Source: Enterovibrio coralii
GTDB lineage: Bacteria; Pseudomonadota; Gammaproteobacteria; Enterobacterales; Vibrionaceae
Reading direction: 5' to 3'
Length of the DNA stretch: 64,000 bases
Assembly (NCBI RefSeq): GCF_001559595.1
Contig: NZ_LNTY01000017.1
Coordinates: 109,299-173,298 of the forward strand
In this document: positions 29,899 to 39,400 of the stretch, piece by piece
Layout: each line of letters begins with the position of its first letter
Numbering within the stretch: the stretch's first letter is position 1
Program-made: the position numbers and the translations under genes
Notes under the pieces: generated by a model
Databases searched by the model: none
What the model saw: the letters and a program-made list of their open reading frames with translations, nothing else
Told to the model about the DNA's origin: nothing

Positions 29899-29926
29899 AA
29901 AAGGAGAAGCCGGGGCTTCTCCTTTG
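29899..29926 (-). terminator. Terminator between tpiA and trmL
   Basis: AAGGAGAAGCC-GG-GGCTTCTCCTT, an 11-base-pair stem after the tpiA stop; T-rich on the minus strand (TTTTTG). Confidence 0.8.
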
Positions 29927-29951
29927 TTCTCACTAGCGAGGCTAATGGAAA

Positions 29952-30722
29952 TTAGTTTTTCGCTTTTGCTGCTGCTTTTGCGATAGCTGCGAAGCTGTCA
30001 GCAACCAGTGCTGCGCCACCAACCAGTGCACCATCGATGTCTGGCTGTGCGAAGTACGCTTCTGCGTTTTCTGGCTTAACAGAACCGCCGTATTGGATAA
30101 CAACGTTCTTCGCCACTTCTTCGCTCTTCGCTGCGATGTGTGCGCGGATTGCTGCGTGGATGCGCTGTGCGTCATCTGCAGTTGCTGCTTTACCTGTGCC
30201 GATAGCCCAGATTGGTTCGTACGCGATTACCGCGCCGTTCAGCGCTTCAACACCTTGAGTGTCGATCACTGCGTCCAGCTGACGTGCACATACTGCAACG
30301 GTTTCGCCTGCTTCGTTTTGTGCTTCAGATTCACCGATACACAGAACAGGTACCAGACCGTGCTCTTTCAGGAATGCGAATTTCTTAGCAACGAACTCGT
30401 CAGACTCTGCGTGGTATTCACGACGCTCTGAGTGACCGATGATGATGTGAGTCGCACCGAAATCTTTCAGCATTTCCGGAGAAATGTCACCAGTGAACGC
30501 GCCGCTCGCGTTCAGGTCTACGTTCTGAGAGCCCAGCAGGATTTTGCTCTCTGCTTTGCCCAGCAGTTGCTCTGCCAGATCCAGGTACATTACTGGTGGC
30601 GCGATAGCAACATCTACACCTTCAACGCCAGCAAGTTCTGCGTCCAGACCTTTGATCAGATCCGCTACCATGGCTTTACTGCCGTTCAGTTTCCAGTTAC
30701 CCATTACCAATGGACGGCGCAT
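29952..30722 (-). CDS. tpiA: Triosephosphate isomerase
   Basis: Interconverts dihydroxyacetone phosphate and glyceraldehyde 3-phosphate. The catalytic lysine is in GNWKLNGSK, the histidine in [11 protein letters not shown] and the glutamate in [15 protein letters not shown]; the phosphate site GGSVKPENA and GALVGGA follow. The ATG at 30722 has a near-perfect GGAGGA six bases upstream and gives 256 residues; an upstream in-frame start at 30743 is unlikely. Confidence 0.97.
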   Translation of the reverse strand: MRRPLVMGNWKLNGSKAMVADLIKGLDAELAGVEGVDVAIAPPVMYLDLAEQLLGKAESKILLGSQNVDLNASGAFTGDISPEMLKDFGATHIIIGHSERREYHAESDEFVAKKFAFLKEHGLVPVLCIGESEAQNEAGETVAVCARQLDAVIDTQGVEALNGAVIAYEPIWAIGTGKAATADDAQRIHAAIRAHIAAKSEEVAKNVVIQYGGSVKPENAEAYFAQPDIDGALVGGAALVADSFAAIAKAAAKAKN

Positions 30723-31001
30723 AGGAATTCCTCCGTAATCCAATTATCGAAATTCAGTTTCGGCAACGATAACAGTGCTGCTGTCAGCGTTCCCTGTCCA
30801 AAATCATAAATGCGATCGTTTGTACTCGTTTTAGGGTCAAATGTGAACCTTTGAGTAACAAAATTTCGTTATTTATTTTCGGGACAACGTGGTTAAGTCC
30901 ATGATGCGTCAATGTGATCTGATGAAAATAATCACCCCTCCAGTAACATTCGCTCTAATGGATGGAGTAAAGTGGCTCATTATCGTAACAAGGAGTAAGT
31001 T

Positions 31002-31355
31002 ATGCCTCATATTGTCATGGAATATAGTGACCCGGTGTCAGAGCGCGTAAATGTGGGCCAGTTGTTGGAAGACTTACATAAAACGGCGATTGGCAGTGGG
31101 GAGTTTGACCCGAGTGATGTGAAGTCTCGTGCCTACGCATCCCACGAGTGGCTGGTGGCGGAAGCGGACAACCAAGAAGACTTTATTCATGTCACCTTGT
31201 GGTTGTTGTCTGGGCGGGATGAAAAGCAAAAGCACAACTTAAGCCATGCCTTTTTGGATGTGATGCAACAGCATGCACCAGAAGTGGCGAGCTTGTCGGT
31301 CGACGTGCGTGATATGGACAGGCGTTGGTACGCTAAAGTAAAACGCGAGGACTGA
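31002..31355 (+). CDS. 5-carboxymethyl-2-hydroxymuconate delta-isomerase family protein
   Basis: 117 residues starting MPHIVMEYS; the proline exposed after methionine removal is the catalytic base in this tautomerase-like family (HpaF of homoprotocatechuate degradation). The length fits. No other hpa gene is in the window, so it may be a stand-alone tautomerase whose real substrate is unknown. AAGGAG lies just upstream of the ATG, and a terminator follows immediately. Confidence 0.8.
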   Translation: MPHIVMEYSDPVSERVNVGQLLEDLHKTAIGSGEFDPSDVKSRAYASHEWLVAEADNQEDFIHVTLWLLSGRDEKQKHNLSHAFLDVMQQHAPEVASLSVDVRDMDRRWYAKVKRED

Positions 31356-31359
31356 AAAA

Positions 31360-31386
31360 AGCGGCGGTGGCGAACCACCGCTCAAA
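31360..31386. terminator. Terminator after the CHMI-type gene
   Basis: GCGGTGG-CGAA-CCACCGC with flanking A-rich sequence, between convergent genes. Confidence 0.65.
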
Positions 31387-31393
31387 AACTGAG

Positions 31394-31731
31394 TTAGCCC
31401 TCAGCAGCCAGAGAGTCTCTGCCTTGCTTCGGATGCAATGTAGTGACGGTTGCGCTTTGCTCAGTTAAAGCTGATGGGTTATTGATGGCGGTTGAGAATC
31501 GGTCAAACTGGCGCATCAGCTCTTTCATCAACAGCGCATTGACATGATTTGGGTTCTTACCCGTTTCAATCACACGGTTGATGTGGCTCATCTGGGCACG
31601 CAGTTTAGGCTGCATGCTTTCGCTCGCGCTCTGAATGATCTCTTCACTCATCTCGATACGCAGTGCTTCCAGTGCTTGTGGATCCTTTTCCGCTAACGCT
31701 TTTAATTCGTCAAATGAAGCAACGTTTTCAT
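31394..31731 (-). CDS. DUF3135-like small helical protein, probable frameshift at the 5' end
   Basis: The open frame from 31651 encodes MSEEIIQSASESMQPKLRAQ and ends RDSLAAEG, 85 residues. In-frame codons upstream read NVASFDELKALAEKDP and QALEALRIE, typical of small conserved proteins of this family in Vibrionaceae, and lead to an ATG at 31731 if one G is restored (CATGAAAAC to ATGGAAAAC). GAGGAG precedes that ATG. Full length would be about 112 residues. Function is unknown; the sequence is helical and acidic. Confidence 0.6.
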
Positions 31732-31971
31732 GGCATTACTCCTCTGTCTGCGCATGACTTGCCTTTGAATATACGGTTATAAAATGAGCAATCAATCACA
31801 CTTGCGACTCATATGTGAGACCGTATCTGTCAATCAATTCGGTGTGTTTTGCCCTTGATACAGATAATTGTCTGATCGCTGACGGAAACATGCTGTCCGG
31901 TATAACGAAGTCTCAAATAAGAGAATCTGTAAAAAAGTTCGTGATTTTTGTTGATGGCGGGGAAAAGGCAC

Positions 31972-31999
31972 AAAAAAACGAGCCCGAGGCTCGCTTTTT
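31972..31999 (-). terminator. Terminator of fpr
   Basis: CGAGCC-CGA-GGCTCG stem flanked by A7 on the left (a T-run on the minus strand), 14 bases after the fpr stop. Confidence 0.75.
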
Positions 32000-32012
32000 C
32001 TTTGGGTGATGA

Positions 32013-32756
32013 TTACCAGTATTGCTCAACAGTGATATTGCCTGGCTTCTTACGAAGGTTCTTTTCCAGACCTTTTTGCAGCAGTAACGCTTTGACGTCT
32101 TTTACCATTTGCGGATTACCACACAGCATGACTTGGCTTTGTTCGGCGGTGAAGGGGAAGCCAACCACTCGCTCTAACATGCCGTCTTCCAAGGCATGGG
32201 TAATACGGCCAGAAAGGGCACCCGCTTTCGGCTCACGGCTGACAAATGGCTGGACAATCAGTTGGTCGCTGTAGGTCTTTTTCAGCGCATTGATTTCCGC
32301 TTGGTAGCTAAGGTCGGCAGAAAAACGTACCGCATGGACTAACACCACTTTGCGAAAACGCTGCCACACCTCTTCTTCTTGAAGAATGGAAAGAAACGGC
32401 CCCAATGCAGTACCAGTTGATAGCATCCAAAGGTGCTCGCCTTGTGGGATTTCCTCAAGGGTGAAAAAGCCCGTGGCGTCTTTGGTGATCATCACAGTAT
32501 CACCAGCTTCTAATTCGTGCAGGCGTGGCGAGAGCAGGCCATCGGCGACACGGGTAGCGTAAATCTCAATGTATTTACTGGATGGGGCGTTAACGTAGGA
32601 GTAGGCGCGTTGCACCAGCTTGCCGTCGATTTCGAGCCCAAGCTTGGCAAATTGCCCAGCGGTAAAGGGCGCGACATCCGCGTCGAGGACGAGGCTGAAC
32701 AGATCTTTATTCCAGCGTCGGTTTTCGATAACTTCTGCTTTGATCCATGTTGCCAT
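32013..32756 (-). CDS. fpr: Ferredoxin/flavodoxin-NADP+ reductase
   Basis: FAD enzyme passing electrons between NADPH and ferredoxin or flavodoxin. 247 residues. FAD-binding RAYSYVNAPSS (about residues 50-60), the NADP phosphate region LSTGTALGPFLSIL, VLVHAVRFSADLSY and the C-terminal aromatic end EQYW all match bacterial subclass I Fpr. It is 19 bases downstream of the SufR-like regulator gene, probably one transcript, which suggests redox or Fe-S linked control. Confidence 0.93.
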   Translation of the reverse strand: MATWIKAEVIENRRWNKDLFSLVLDADVAPFTAGQFAKLGLEIDGKLVQRAYSYVNAPSSKYIEIYATRVADGLLSPRLHELEAGDTVMITKDATGFFTLEEIPQGEHLWMLSTGTALGPFLSILQEEEVWQRFRKVVLVHAVRFSADLSYQAEINALKKTYSDQLIVQPFVSREPKAGALSGRITHALEDGMLERVVGFPFTAEQSQVMLCGNPQMVKDVKALLLQKGLEKNLRKKPGNITVEQYW

Positions 32757-32775
32757 ACACCCTCCTTAAACGTTT

Positions 32776-33395
32776 TTATTCGCGAGCTTGTACCTTGTAT
32801 GTGCAGCGGCGCTGCCCTTCAATGATGTGTTCGTCTCTCGTTACTTTGTAATCGTTGCCGAGGACGGTCTTGAATATGTTCTTTTCGGATTTACACAGTG
32901 CAGGACAACGCTTTGCAGCCTGACAGATGGGGCAGTGGTTTTCGATCAACAGGAACCCATCTTCTGTTTCCTGTAGCTCGGCCATATAACCTTCTTTCTC
33001 TCTAAGATACGCCAAGGTTTCTAATTTAGCCTTTAAATTATGGCAATCTTTGAGCGCATCGCGGTATTGGTGCAACGTTCTTTCTTCCCGTTGCTGAATG
33101 ACTTTGGCAAGACCGCTCTCACCAAACAGGCTTTCTACCGAGTCGATGACGGAAATGGCCAGATCGCCATGACTGTCCGCAAAGCGGCGGTGGCCCTCGG
33201 CTGTCAAAGACCAGTGGCGAGTCGGAGACCCACTTTGACGCGAATATCACTGAAGTCGACCAGTCCATCATCTTCCATAGCCTGCAAATGCTGGCGAATG
33301 CCCATGGTGGTCATTCCCATTTCATCCGCTAACGTGCGAGCGCTGATCGCTCCTTCACGTTTAATCTTATGCAGGATCTTATCGACTGTTTTCAT
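32776..33395 (-). CDS. SufR-like winged-helix regulator with a C-terminal cysteine cluster, one frameshift
   Basis: The N-terminal half is a winged helix (MKTVDKILHKIKREGAIS, LADEMGMTTMGIRQHLQAME). The frame breaks near 33230; one missing base (GGTCTCC to GGTCGTCC) joins VKVGRPTRHWSLTAEGHRRF and the rest. The C-terminal part has four cysteines in ENHCPICQAAKRCPALCKSE, a pattern that in SufR-type regulators can hold an Fe-S cluster. Corrected length is about 207 residues from the ATG at 33395; an upstream TTG frame starts at 33464. Next to fpr, it may sense redox or iron-sulfur status; that is inference. Confidence 0.7.
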
Positions 33396-33772
33396 CGCGC
33401 TGTGGTCACTCCCTTTAATACTTCCCTCTCTTTCATTCTCTGACGGCAGATTGTGTTGATTCAAAAAGTTCGTGTGCCAGAAACGGAGATGGGCTTTCTC
33501 ACATTATGAAGGGTGGGAGCTAAATAAAGCAATGTCTTTACTAATTTATTGCCGGTGTTCGCTCACATCATTTTTCATTAACGGAGAAATACATTTCAGT
33601 TTTAGAGGTTTGCAAAAAGATTGCTGGTGTCACAATGATAAGCCCCATCAAAAAAATCGTCTCCAATTCAGCAGCTGCCCCACAAATTCGAAATGGATTA
33701 CTAGACTTGTTGCTATTCAAGCCTACAGCGAGGCTGCTGGTTTAGGACGTCAGACGGCCATCAGGAGGTCGC
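33396..33772. other. Divergent region between the SufR-like gene and emrA, with a possible 36-codon ORF
   Basis: Mostly promoter DNA. An ORF at 33635-33745 (ATG to TAG) encodes MISPIKKIVSNSAAAPQIRN, then LLDLLLFKPTARLLV, with no clear ribosome site. It ends 27 bases before emrA and could be a small protein or a leader; support is weak. Confidence 0.35.
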
Positions 33773-34796
33773 ATGGAAGAGAAAAAATCGTTTCCGATTA
33801 AGAACCTAATCATTTTAGTTGCGATTGCAGCAGTGCTAGTAGCGGCGGGATATCTCTATGTTCGCCACCAAGAACAGTACCCGAGCACCGACGACGCATA
33901 CATTCATGGCAACATTCTTTACCTCGCTCCTCAAGTCAGCGGCCAGCTGATTGAAGTGAATGTGGCGGACTTCCAACATGTAGACAAAGGCATGTTGATT
34001 GCGCGCATTAACCCTGCGCCTTACCAAGCGCGATTTGAGCAAGCCAGAGCGGCTTATGAAAACGCTACGTCGGCAAACAAAGCCACCAGTGATGCGATTG
34101 TGGGTGCCAGTGCGCAAATCAAGTCCGCGTCAGCGCAGCTTTTAGATATTCAGGAAAAATACCGCCGCAATATGGCACTGGTTGAGCGTGGCGTATTGTC
34201 TCGTCAACAAGGTGATGATCTAAAAGCTGAGTTAGCCGCTGCGAAGAACAACTTAGATGTCGCACGTGCACGCATGTCGCAGCTTATCAGCGAGCAAGGC
34301 GCATCAGGTAACGAAGCACCGGCAGTGAAACAAGCCGCTGCCGCGTTGTCTGAAGCATCGCTGAACTTGTCCTACACCGAAATCATTGCGCCGTCTTCTG
34401 GCATGGTGGGCGACGTGAATGTGCGTCCGGGCAGTGTCGTCGCAACCGGCCAATCAATGATGCCGCTGGTGGAAGACAACTCGTTTTGGGTTCAAGCGAA
34501 CTACAAAGAAGGGGACATCGGTTACATCAAACCCGGTATGACGGCGACTGTCGTGTTGGATATGTATCCTGACACGGCGTTTAAAGGCGCAGTACAAGCG
34601 ATTTCACCTGCAAGCGGCTCGTCGTTTTCTCTGTTACCACCAGAAAACGCAACGGGTAACTGGGTGAAAGTGCCGCAGCGTTTCCCAGTGAAACTCTCGA
34701 TCACGCCTGAGTCTGGTGAGCCACGCTTCGCGTGGTGCCAGTGCCACCGTCACCATTGATACGCTGACCAAGGTCGCAGCTGATGGTAGCAAGTAA
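33773..34796 (+). CDS. emrA: EmrA/HlyD-type membrane fusion protein, two frameshifts at the 3' end
   Basis: Periplasmic adaptor of a multidrug efflux pump. One N-terminal span (NLIILVAIAAVLVAAGYLYV), STDDAYIHGNILYLAPQVSG (barrel-lipoyl start), an alpha-hairpin coiled coil (about 90-190), and IIAPSSGMVGDVNVRPGSVV (second lipoyl half). Near the end, restoring a C near 34726 and a G near 34737 gives EPPLRVGASATVTIDTLTKV and a stop at 34794-34796, about 341 residues. AGGAGG lies four bases before the ATG. Overlaps emrB by 14 bases. Confidence 0.88.
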
Positions 34797-36327
34797 CGAT
34801 AACGGCGGAGCCATCGCGCTGCCTGCGGGTGGCAACCGATTGATGATCACGGTCGCGGTGATGCTTTCCGCGATCATGGTGCTGCTCGACATGACCATCG
34901 CCAATGTGTCTTTGCCACACATGATGGGCGCATTGGGTGTGACCTCAGAGCAAGTCACTTGGGTGTTGACGTCTTACTCCATGGCGGAAGCGATTTGTAT
35001 TCCGCTTGCGAGTTACCTCAGCCTTAAATTCGGTGTCAGACGTCTTCTGTTGGTGTCCGTGGCAGGCTTTATCGCCACCTCTGCTTTGTGTGGTCAGGCG
35101 GATACCCTGACAGAGATGATTGTGTTCCGCATTATGCAGGGCGCGTTTGGCGCCTCGGTGATCCCGCTGTCGCAATCCATCATGGTGCAGATTTATCCGC
35201 CAGAAGAGCGCGGTAAGGCCATGGCCCTGTTTTCCGTGGGTGTGCTGCTTGGGCCAATCTTGGGCCCGACCGTGGGTGGCGTTATCACAGAGAACATGGA
35301 CTGGCGCTGGATTTTCTATGTGAATGTGCCAGTCGGTATTCTCTGTTTGACCTTGCTTGCGGTCTTTGTGCGTTTGGATGGACGCGGTAAACACTCGGTG
35401 GATTGGCCGCTGGTGTTCGGTATGGCAATCGGGATTGGCTTACTGCAGATGGTGCTTGAGCGAGGGAATCAGGATAACTGGTTTGCCTCCAACACCATTT
35501 TGTTTGCCTTTATCATTGCGGTGATTGCATGGGCGTTTTTCCTTATCCGCTCATTTCGAACCAAAGGCGACATCGCGCCGATGTGGCTGCTAAAAGACAG
35601 AAACCTTCTGCTGTCGTGTATCGTGATGACCGGCTTCTCCATGGGCATGTTTGGTATTACTCAGTTGCAGCCAATGATGCTGGAGCAGCTTTTGGGTTAC
35701 CCGGTCGACACCACGGGCTTTGTGATGGCGCCGCGCGGGCTGGCGTCGGCCATTGTGCTGCTGTCCATCTCTCGGTTTATCGACAGGCTGGATCCGAGAA
35801 AACTCATTGTGATTGGCTTGCTGCTTAACGGCATCGGTAGCTTCTTTATGATGCGGTATTCGCTCGATATCGATATCTATTGGGTATTGTTGCCGAGCAT
35901 CATCCAAGGTGCAGGCATGGGGCTGGTCTTTGCGCCGCTGAGCCAACTGGCGTATGCGACACTGGCACCGAATCAAGCCGTGGGTGGTGCCGTGGTGTTT
36001 AACCTTTGTCGTACGCTTGGTGGGTCGTTTGGTATTTCGATTGTGAATACCTACTTCAGCCAAATTCAGCAAAAAGAGTGGCATGCTCTGGGCGGCGGCT
36101 TAACACCAGATAATCCGTTGGTGCAGCAGTTTGCGGCGTCACAAGGCAAAGGCGTGACTGACCCAAGCTTTATCGCGACCTTGACGGATATGCTGCATCA
36201 ACAATCAACGCTGCTGGCCTTTGTGTACACCTTTGGCTTTATCATGGTGTCCTACTTTGTGCTGATCCCGCTTTTGGCCTTGTTTAAACGGCCGGAGAAA
36301 AAGAAAGCGGCAACAAAAAGTGCCTAA
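34783..36327 (+). CDS. emrB: EmrB-type multidrug efflux transporter (MFS, DHA2)
   Basis: Proton-driven drug exporter with 14 predicted spans, 514 residues. Visible: ITVAVMLSAIMVLLDMTIANVSL (span 1, motif D1), RVMQGAFG-like segment written here as FRIMQGAFGASVIPLSQS, motif C GVLLGPILGPTVGGVI, and AMGMVFAPLSQLAYATL-type late motif (GAGMGLVFAPLSQLAYATLA). Partner of the adjacent EmrA; a TolC-type outer-membrane channel would be supplied from elsewhere. Ends with a Lys-rich tail and a strong terminator. Confidence 0.92.
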   Translation: MVASNDNGGAIALPAGGNRLMITVAVMLSAIMVLLDMTIANVSLPHMMGALGVTSEQVTWVLTSYSMAEAICIPLASYLSLKFGVRRLLLVSVAGFIATSALCGQADTLTEMIVFRIMQGAFGASVIPLSQSIMVQIYPPEERGKAMALFSVGVLLGPILGPTVGGVITENMDWRWIFYVNVPVGILCLTLLAVFVRLDGRGKHSVDWPLVFGMAIGIGLLQMVLERGNQDNWFASNTILFAFIIAVIAWAFFLIRSFRTKGDIAPMWLLKDRNLLLSCIVMTGFSMGMFGITQLQPMMLEQLLGYPVDTTGFVMAPRGLASAIVLLSISRFIDRLDPRKLIVIGLLLNGIGSFFMMRYSLDIDIYWVLLPSIIQGAGMGLVFAPLSQLAYATLAPNQAVGGAVVFNLCRTLGGSFGISIVNTYFSQIQQKEWHALGGGLTPDNPLVQQFAASQGKGVTDPSFIATLTDMLHQQSTLLAFVYTFGFIMVSYFVLIPLLALFKRPEKKKAATKSA

Positions 36328-36348
36328 ACGCTCGAAAGCATAGAAACG

Positions 36349-36376
36349 AAAAAAGCACGCCTTGGCGTGCTTTTTT
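36349..36376. terminator. Bidirectional terminator between emrB and glpX
   Basis: AAAAAAGCACGCC-TT-GGCGTGCTTTTTT between convergent genes. Confidence 0.88.
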
Positions 36377-36389
36377 ATGGGCCTCATCC

Positions 36390-37397
36390 TTACAGGATGA
36401 TTTCTTTCACTGCGTCGTCTTTACGATCCAAGTAGTGGGTCGATTTGATGCGACGGATAGTGCGGCACTTACCACGGATCAACAGGGTTTCTGTGGTCGC
36501 GATGTTGCCTTTGCGCGCGATGCCTTCCAGCAGATCGCCTTTGGTGATGCCGGTTGCAGCGAAAATTACGTTATCGCTGCTCGCCATGTCTTCCATCTTC
36601 AGGCGGATATTGGTTTCAATACCCATCTCTTTACAGCGTGAAATTTCCAGCTCGCCCATGCGACGGTTTTCGTCGTTGTCTTCCTTCACTTCGTGGCGAG
36701 GAAGCAGACGACCGTTCATGTCACCGCCCAGTGCGCGGATAACGGCTGCCGATACCACACCTTCCGGTGCGCCGCCGATGCCGTACATCACGTCCACTTC
36801 GCTGTCTGGCATACAGGTCAGGATAGACGCTGCCACGTCACCGTCTGGGATCGCGAAGACTTTCACGCCCATTTCCTGCATTTCACGAATGGTCTCATCA
36901 TGGCGAGGTTTTGCCAGCGTGGTAACAACCAGCTCGTCCAACGGCTTGCCGAGTGCCTTAGCGATGTTGATCAGGTTGTCGCGAATTGGCAGCTCGATAT
37001 CGATGATGCCTTTTGCTTCAGGGCCAACAACCAGTTTTTCCATGTACATGTCTGGGGCTTTCAGGAAGGAGCCTTTTTCGCCCGCTGCCAATACTGCCAG
37101 CGCGTTTGACTGACCCATGGCGGTCATGCGGGTACCTTCGATTGGGTCAACCGCGATGTCTACCGCGTCGCCGCCCATACCGACTTTTTCACCGATGTAG
37201 AGCATAGGTGCTTCGTCGATTTCACCTTCACCGATAACAATCTCACCTTCAATCTCAGTCTTGTTGAGCAGAATACGCATAACCTCAACAGCCGCACCGT
37301 CCGCTGCGTTTTTGTCACCGCGGCCAAGCCACTTGTAACCCGCCAGTGCTGCGCCTTCTGTGACGCGTGAAAAAGCCATCGCTAAATCGCGTTTCAT
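36390..37397 (-). CDS. glpX: Class II fructose-1,6-bisphosphatase
   Basis: Gluconeogenic phosphatase. 335 residues from the ATG at 37397 (MKRDLAMAFSRVTEG), which has GGAG nearby; an ORF reaching 37484 would add an unrelated 29-residue extension. The metal and substrate motifs GEGEIDEAPMLYIGE, AVDPIEGTRMTA and YGIGGAPEGVVSAA are present. It is downstream of glpK on the same strand, but a hairpin and a PurR-like palindrome lie between, so it may have its own promoter. Confidence 0.95.
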   Translation of the reverse strand: MKRDLAMAFSRVTEGAALAGYKWLGRGDKNAADGAAVEVMRILLNKTEIEGEIVIGEGEIDEAPMLYIGEKVGMGGDAVDIAVDPIEGTRMTAMGQSNALAVLAAGEKGSFLKAPDMYMEKLVVGPEAKGIIDIELPIRDNLINIAKALGKPLDELVVTTLAKPRHDETIREMQEMGVKVFAIPDGDVAASILTCMPDSEVDVMYGIGGAPEGVVSAAVIRALGGDMNGRLLPRHEVKEDNDENRRMGELEISRCKEMGIETNIRLKMEDMASSDNVIFAATGITKGDLLEGIARKGNIATTETLLIRGKCRTIRRIKSTHYLDRKDDAVKEIIL

Positions 37398-37491
37398 CCT
37401 AACTCCAGAGAATTTAATACGTGAAAGTGGGGTGTTGCCGACACCATTTTCGGCAACCAAAAAACTCGGCGCGGATTCTACCATAAGCCGA

Positions 37492-37507
37492 AAGTAAACG
37501 TTTGCGT
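37492..37507 (-). promoter_or_regulatory. PurR-like / LacI-family palindromic operator upstream of glpX
   Basis: On the minus strand the site reads ACGCAAACGTTTACTT, matching the PurR consensus ACGCAAACGTTTTCGT at 14 of 16 positions. It lies about 95 bases before the glpX start. Other LacI-family regulators use similar CG-centred palindromes, so the regulator is not certain. Confidence 0.45.
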
Positions 37508-37522
37508 TTTTGGAGATAGAAG

Positions 37523-37552
37523 CATAACGGCGTGATATCGCACGCCGTTATG
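37523..37552 (-). terminator. Long hairpin between glpK and glpX
   Basis: CATAACGGCGTG-ATATCG-CACGCCGTTATG, a perfect 12-base-pair stem 28 bases after the glpK stop. There is no T-run on the minus strand, so it may protect the glpK 3' end or terminate weakly. Confidence 0.5.
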
Positions 37553-37580
37553 AAAAAGGTGAAAATGTCGGAATGCGAGA

Positions 37581-39086
37581 TTAGTGCTGTTCCCAGCCTT
37601 TTGAGCATTCTACTGCGCGTTGCCAGCCACGGTGGCGTCTTTCACGCTTGCCGTCATCCTCACACGGGTTGAAGATGCGGTCGATTTCAGATTTACCACG
37701 AAGCTCATCAATGCTGCCCCAAAAGCCGACAGCCAGACCGGCAAGATAGGCCGCACCTAGTGCGGTGACTTCGGTGACTTTTGGACGTTGTACTTCGGTG
37801 TTCAACACGTCGGATTGGAACTGCATCAGGAAGTTATTCGCGACCGCGCCGCCATCTACTTTAAGGAAATCGAGCTTGATGCCTGAATCGGCTTCCATGG
37901 CCGTCAACACATCGAGCGATTGATACGCAATGCTCTCCAGTGTGGCGCGGATGATGTGGTTAGCATTCACACCACGGGTAATACCGACGATGGTGCCACG
38001 CGCATACGGGTCCCAGTGCGGCGCACCAAGGCCTGTAAAGGCAGGCACAACATACACCCCGTTGCTGGTGCTAACTTGTGTCGCGAAGTATTCCGAGTCT
38101 TTGGCATCACGAATGAGCTTCATTTCATCTCGCAGCCATTGAATGGATGCGCCGCCCATAAACACCGCGCCTTCCAGCGCATACGCAACTTCACCTTTCG
38201 GGCCGCAGGCGAGGGTAGTGAGCAGGCCGTTCCGTGAGGTGACTTTCTCTTTGCCTGTGTTCATTAAAAGGAAACAGCCTGTGCCATAGGTGTTCTTGGC
38301 TTGTCCGGCGTCTACACACATTTGACCAAACAAAGCGGCTTGTTGATCGCCTGCAATCCCTGCGATTGGAATACGGGTGCCGCCTTTGCCGCCGATGTTG
38401 GTTTCGCCATACACGGCTGAAGAGGCTTTCACTTCCGGCATCATAGAGACCGGAATGTTTAAGGCATCAAGCAGCGTCGTGTCCCACTCCAGCGAGTTGA
38501 TGTTAAACAGCATGGTACGGCTGGCATTGGTGTAATCAGTAACGTGAATGCGCCCTTGGGTCATCTTCCAAATCAGCCAAGTGTCGATGGTGCCAAACAG
38601 CAGGTCGCCTTTTTCGGCAAGTGCCTGTGCGCCCTCAACGTGGTCAAGAATCCACTTGATTTTGGTGCCGGAGAAGTAAGGGTCAACCACAAGGCCAGTG
38701 TTTTCGAGAATGTAGTCCTCGTAGCCGTCAGATTTGAGCTGCTCACAGATAGGGGCGGTGCGACGACACTGCCAAACAATGGCATTGTAGATAGGCTTGC
38801 CCGTGTGGCGGTTCCACACCACGGTGGTTTCGCGTTGGTTGGTGATACCAATGGCGGCCACTTGATCTGAGCGGATACCTGCTTTCCCCAAGGCTTCCAC
38901 CAAGGTGGCACTCTGAGTGGCAAAAATCTCCAACGGGTCATGCTCTACCCAGCCAGATTCAGGATAAATCTGGGTAAACTCCCGTTGCGCTGCCGTGACG
39001 ATGTTGGCGTCGTGATCCAGGATCACCGCCCGAGAGCTGGTGGTTCCCTGATCCAAAGCAACGACGTATTTTTGCTCGGTGCTCAT
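37581..39086 (-). CDS. glpK: Glycerol kinase
   Basis: Phosphorylates glycerol to sn-glycerol 3-phosphate with ATP. 501 residues with the FGGY-family start [35 protein letters not shown] (written in part), [27 protein letters not shown] and [19 protein letters not shown]. No glpF permease gene lies upstream: the next 600 bases to zapB hold only regulatory DNA and a candidate RNA. Confidence 0.96.
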   Translation of the reverse strand: MSTEQKYVVALDQGTTSSRAVILDHDANIVTAAQREFTQIYPESGWVEHDPLEIFATQSATLVEALGKAGIRSDQVAAIGITNQRETTVVWNRHTGKPIYNAIVWQCRRTAPICEQLKSDGYEDYILENTGLVVDPYFSGTKIKWILDHVEGAQALAEKGDLLFGTIDTWLIWKMTQGRIHVTDYTNASRTMLFNINSLEWDTTLLDALNIPVSMMPEVKASSAVYGETNIGGKGGTRIPIAGIAGDQQAALFGQMCVDAGQAKNTYGTGCFLLMNTGKEKVTSRNGLLTTLACGPKGEVAYALEGAVFMGGASIQWLRDEMKLIRDAKDSEYFATQVSTSNGVYVVPAFTGLGAPHWDPYARGTIVGITRGVNANHIIRATLESIAYQSLDVLTAMEADSGIKLDFLKVDGGAVANNFLMQFQSDVLNTEVQRPKVTEVTALGAAYLAGLAVGFWGSIDELRGKSEIDRIFNPCEDDGKRERRHRGWQRAVECSKGWEQH

Positions 39087-39160
39087 AAGGTATCCTCTTC
39101 ATATTGTTACTTAAAGCGTAGTGCTGGACGTGTAGAACGGTGTACTGCGCTTTCACTTTC

Positions 39161-39171
39161 GTGATTATCAC
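39161..39171. promoter_or_regulatory. Palindrome GTGATTATCAC upstream of glpK
   Basis: A perfect 11-base palindrome about 75 bases before the glpK start, extended by CACGG on one side (minus strand TGTGATAATCACGAAA). It resembles half of a CRP site but the spacing differs from TGTGA-N6-TCACA. Possible operator. Confidence 0.35.
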
Positions 39172-39333
39172 ACGGAATATAAAGCCTCAACGGCGTTGAA
39201 ACTAACTTCATATAAACGTAGGACAGCGAAATGTGCGTTCGCGCATTTTCTGACTATTTTTTGCTCGTTTGAGCATGAATGTCTTTCCCAAAAATGACAA
39301 TTTGCGAAATCTGATAGCCTGAGGCAGCAAAAA

Positions 39334-39400
39334 AGAAAAAAGGCTGACAGAAACTGTCAGCCTTCGCCAAGTATGGCAAATCTTGGAATACTCCAAGAGA
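39334..39400 (-). ncRNA. Candidate small RNA or attenuating leader with three consecutive stem-loops
   Basis: Read on the minus strand: CTTGGA-GTAT-TCCAAG (39397-39382), GCCA-TACT-TGGC (39377-39366), then an 11-base-pair terminator AAGGCTGACAG-TTT-CTGTCAGCCTT (39364-39340) followed by T6. Upstream a TTGTCA lies in plausible -35 position. No gene ends here, and glpK starts 248 bases further along the same strand, so this is either an independent sRNA of roughly 70-110 bases or an attenuator in a long glpK leader. Confidence 0.5.

Noticed and set aside
30744..31001. CRP-like site (TGTGATCTGATG) before the CHMI-type gene
   Set aside because: Only one half matches; the second half TCACA is absent.
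35590..36084. 164-codon minus-strand frame within emrB
   Set aside because: His/Arg/Gln-rich shadow of a membrane transporter gene; no ribosome site or family motif.
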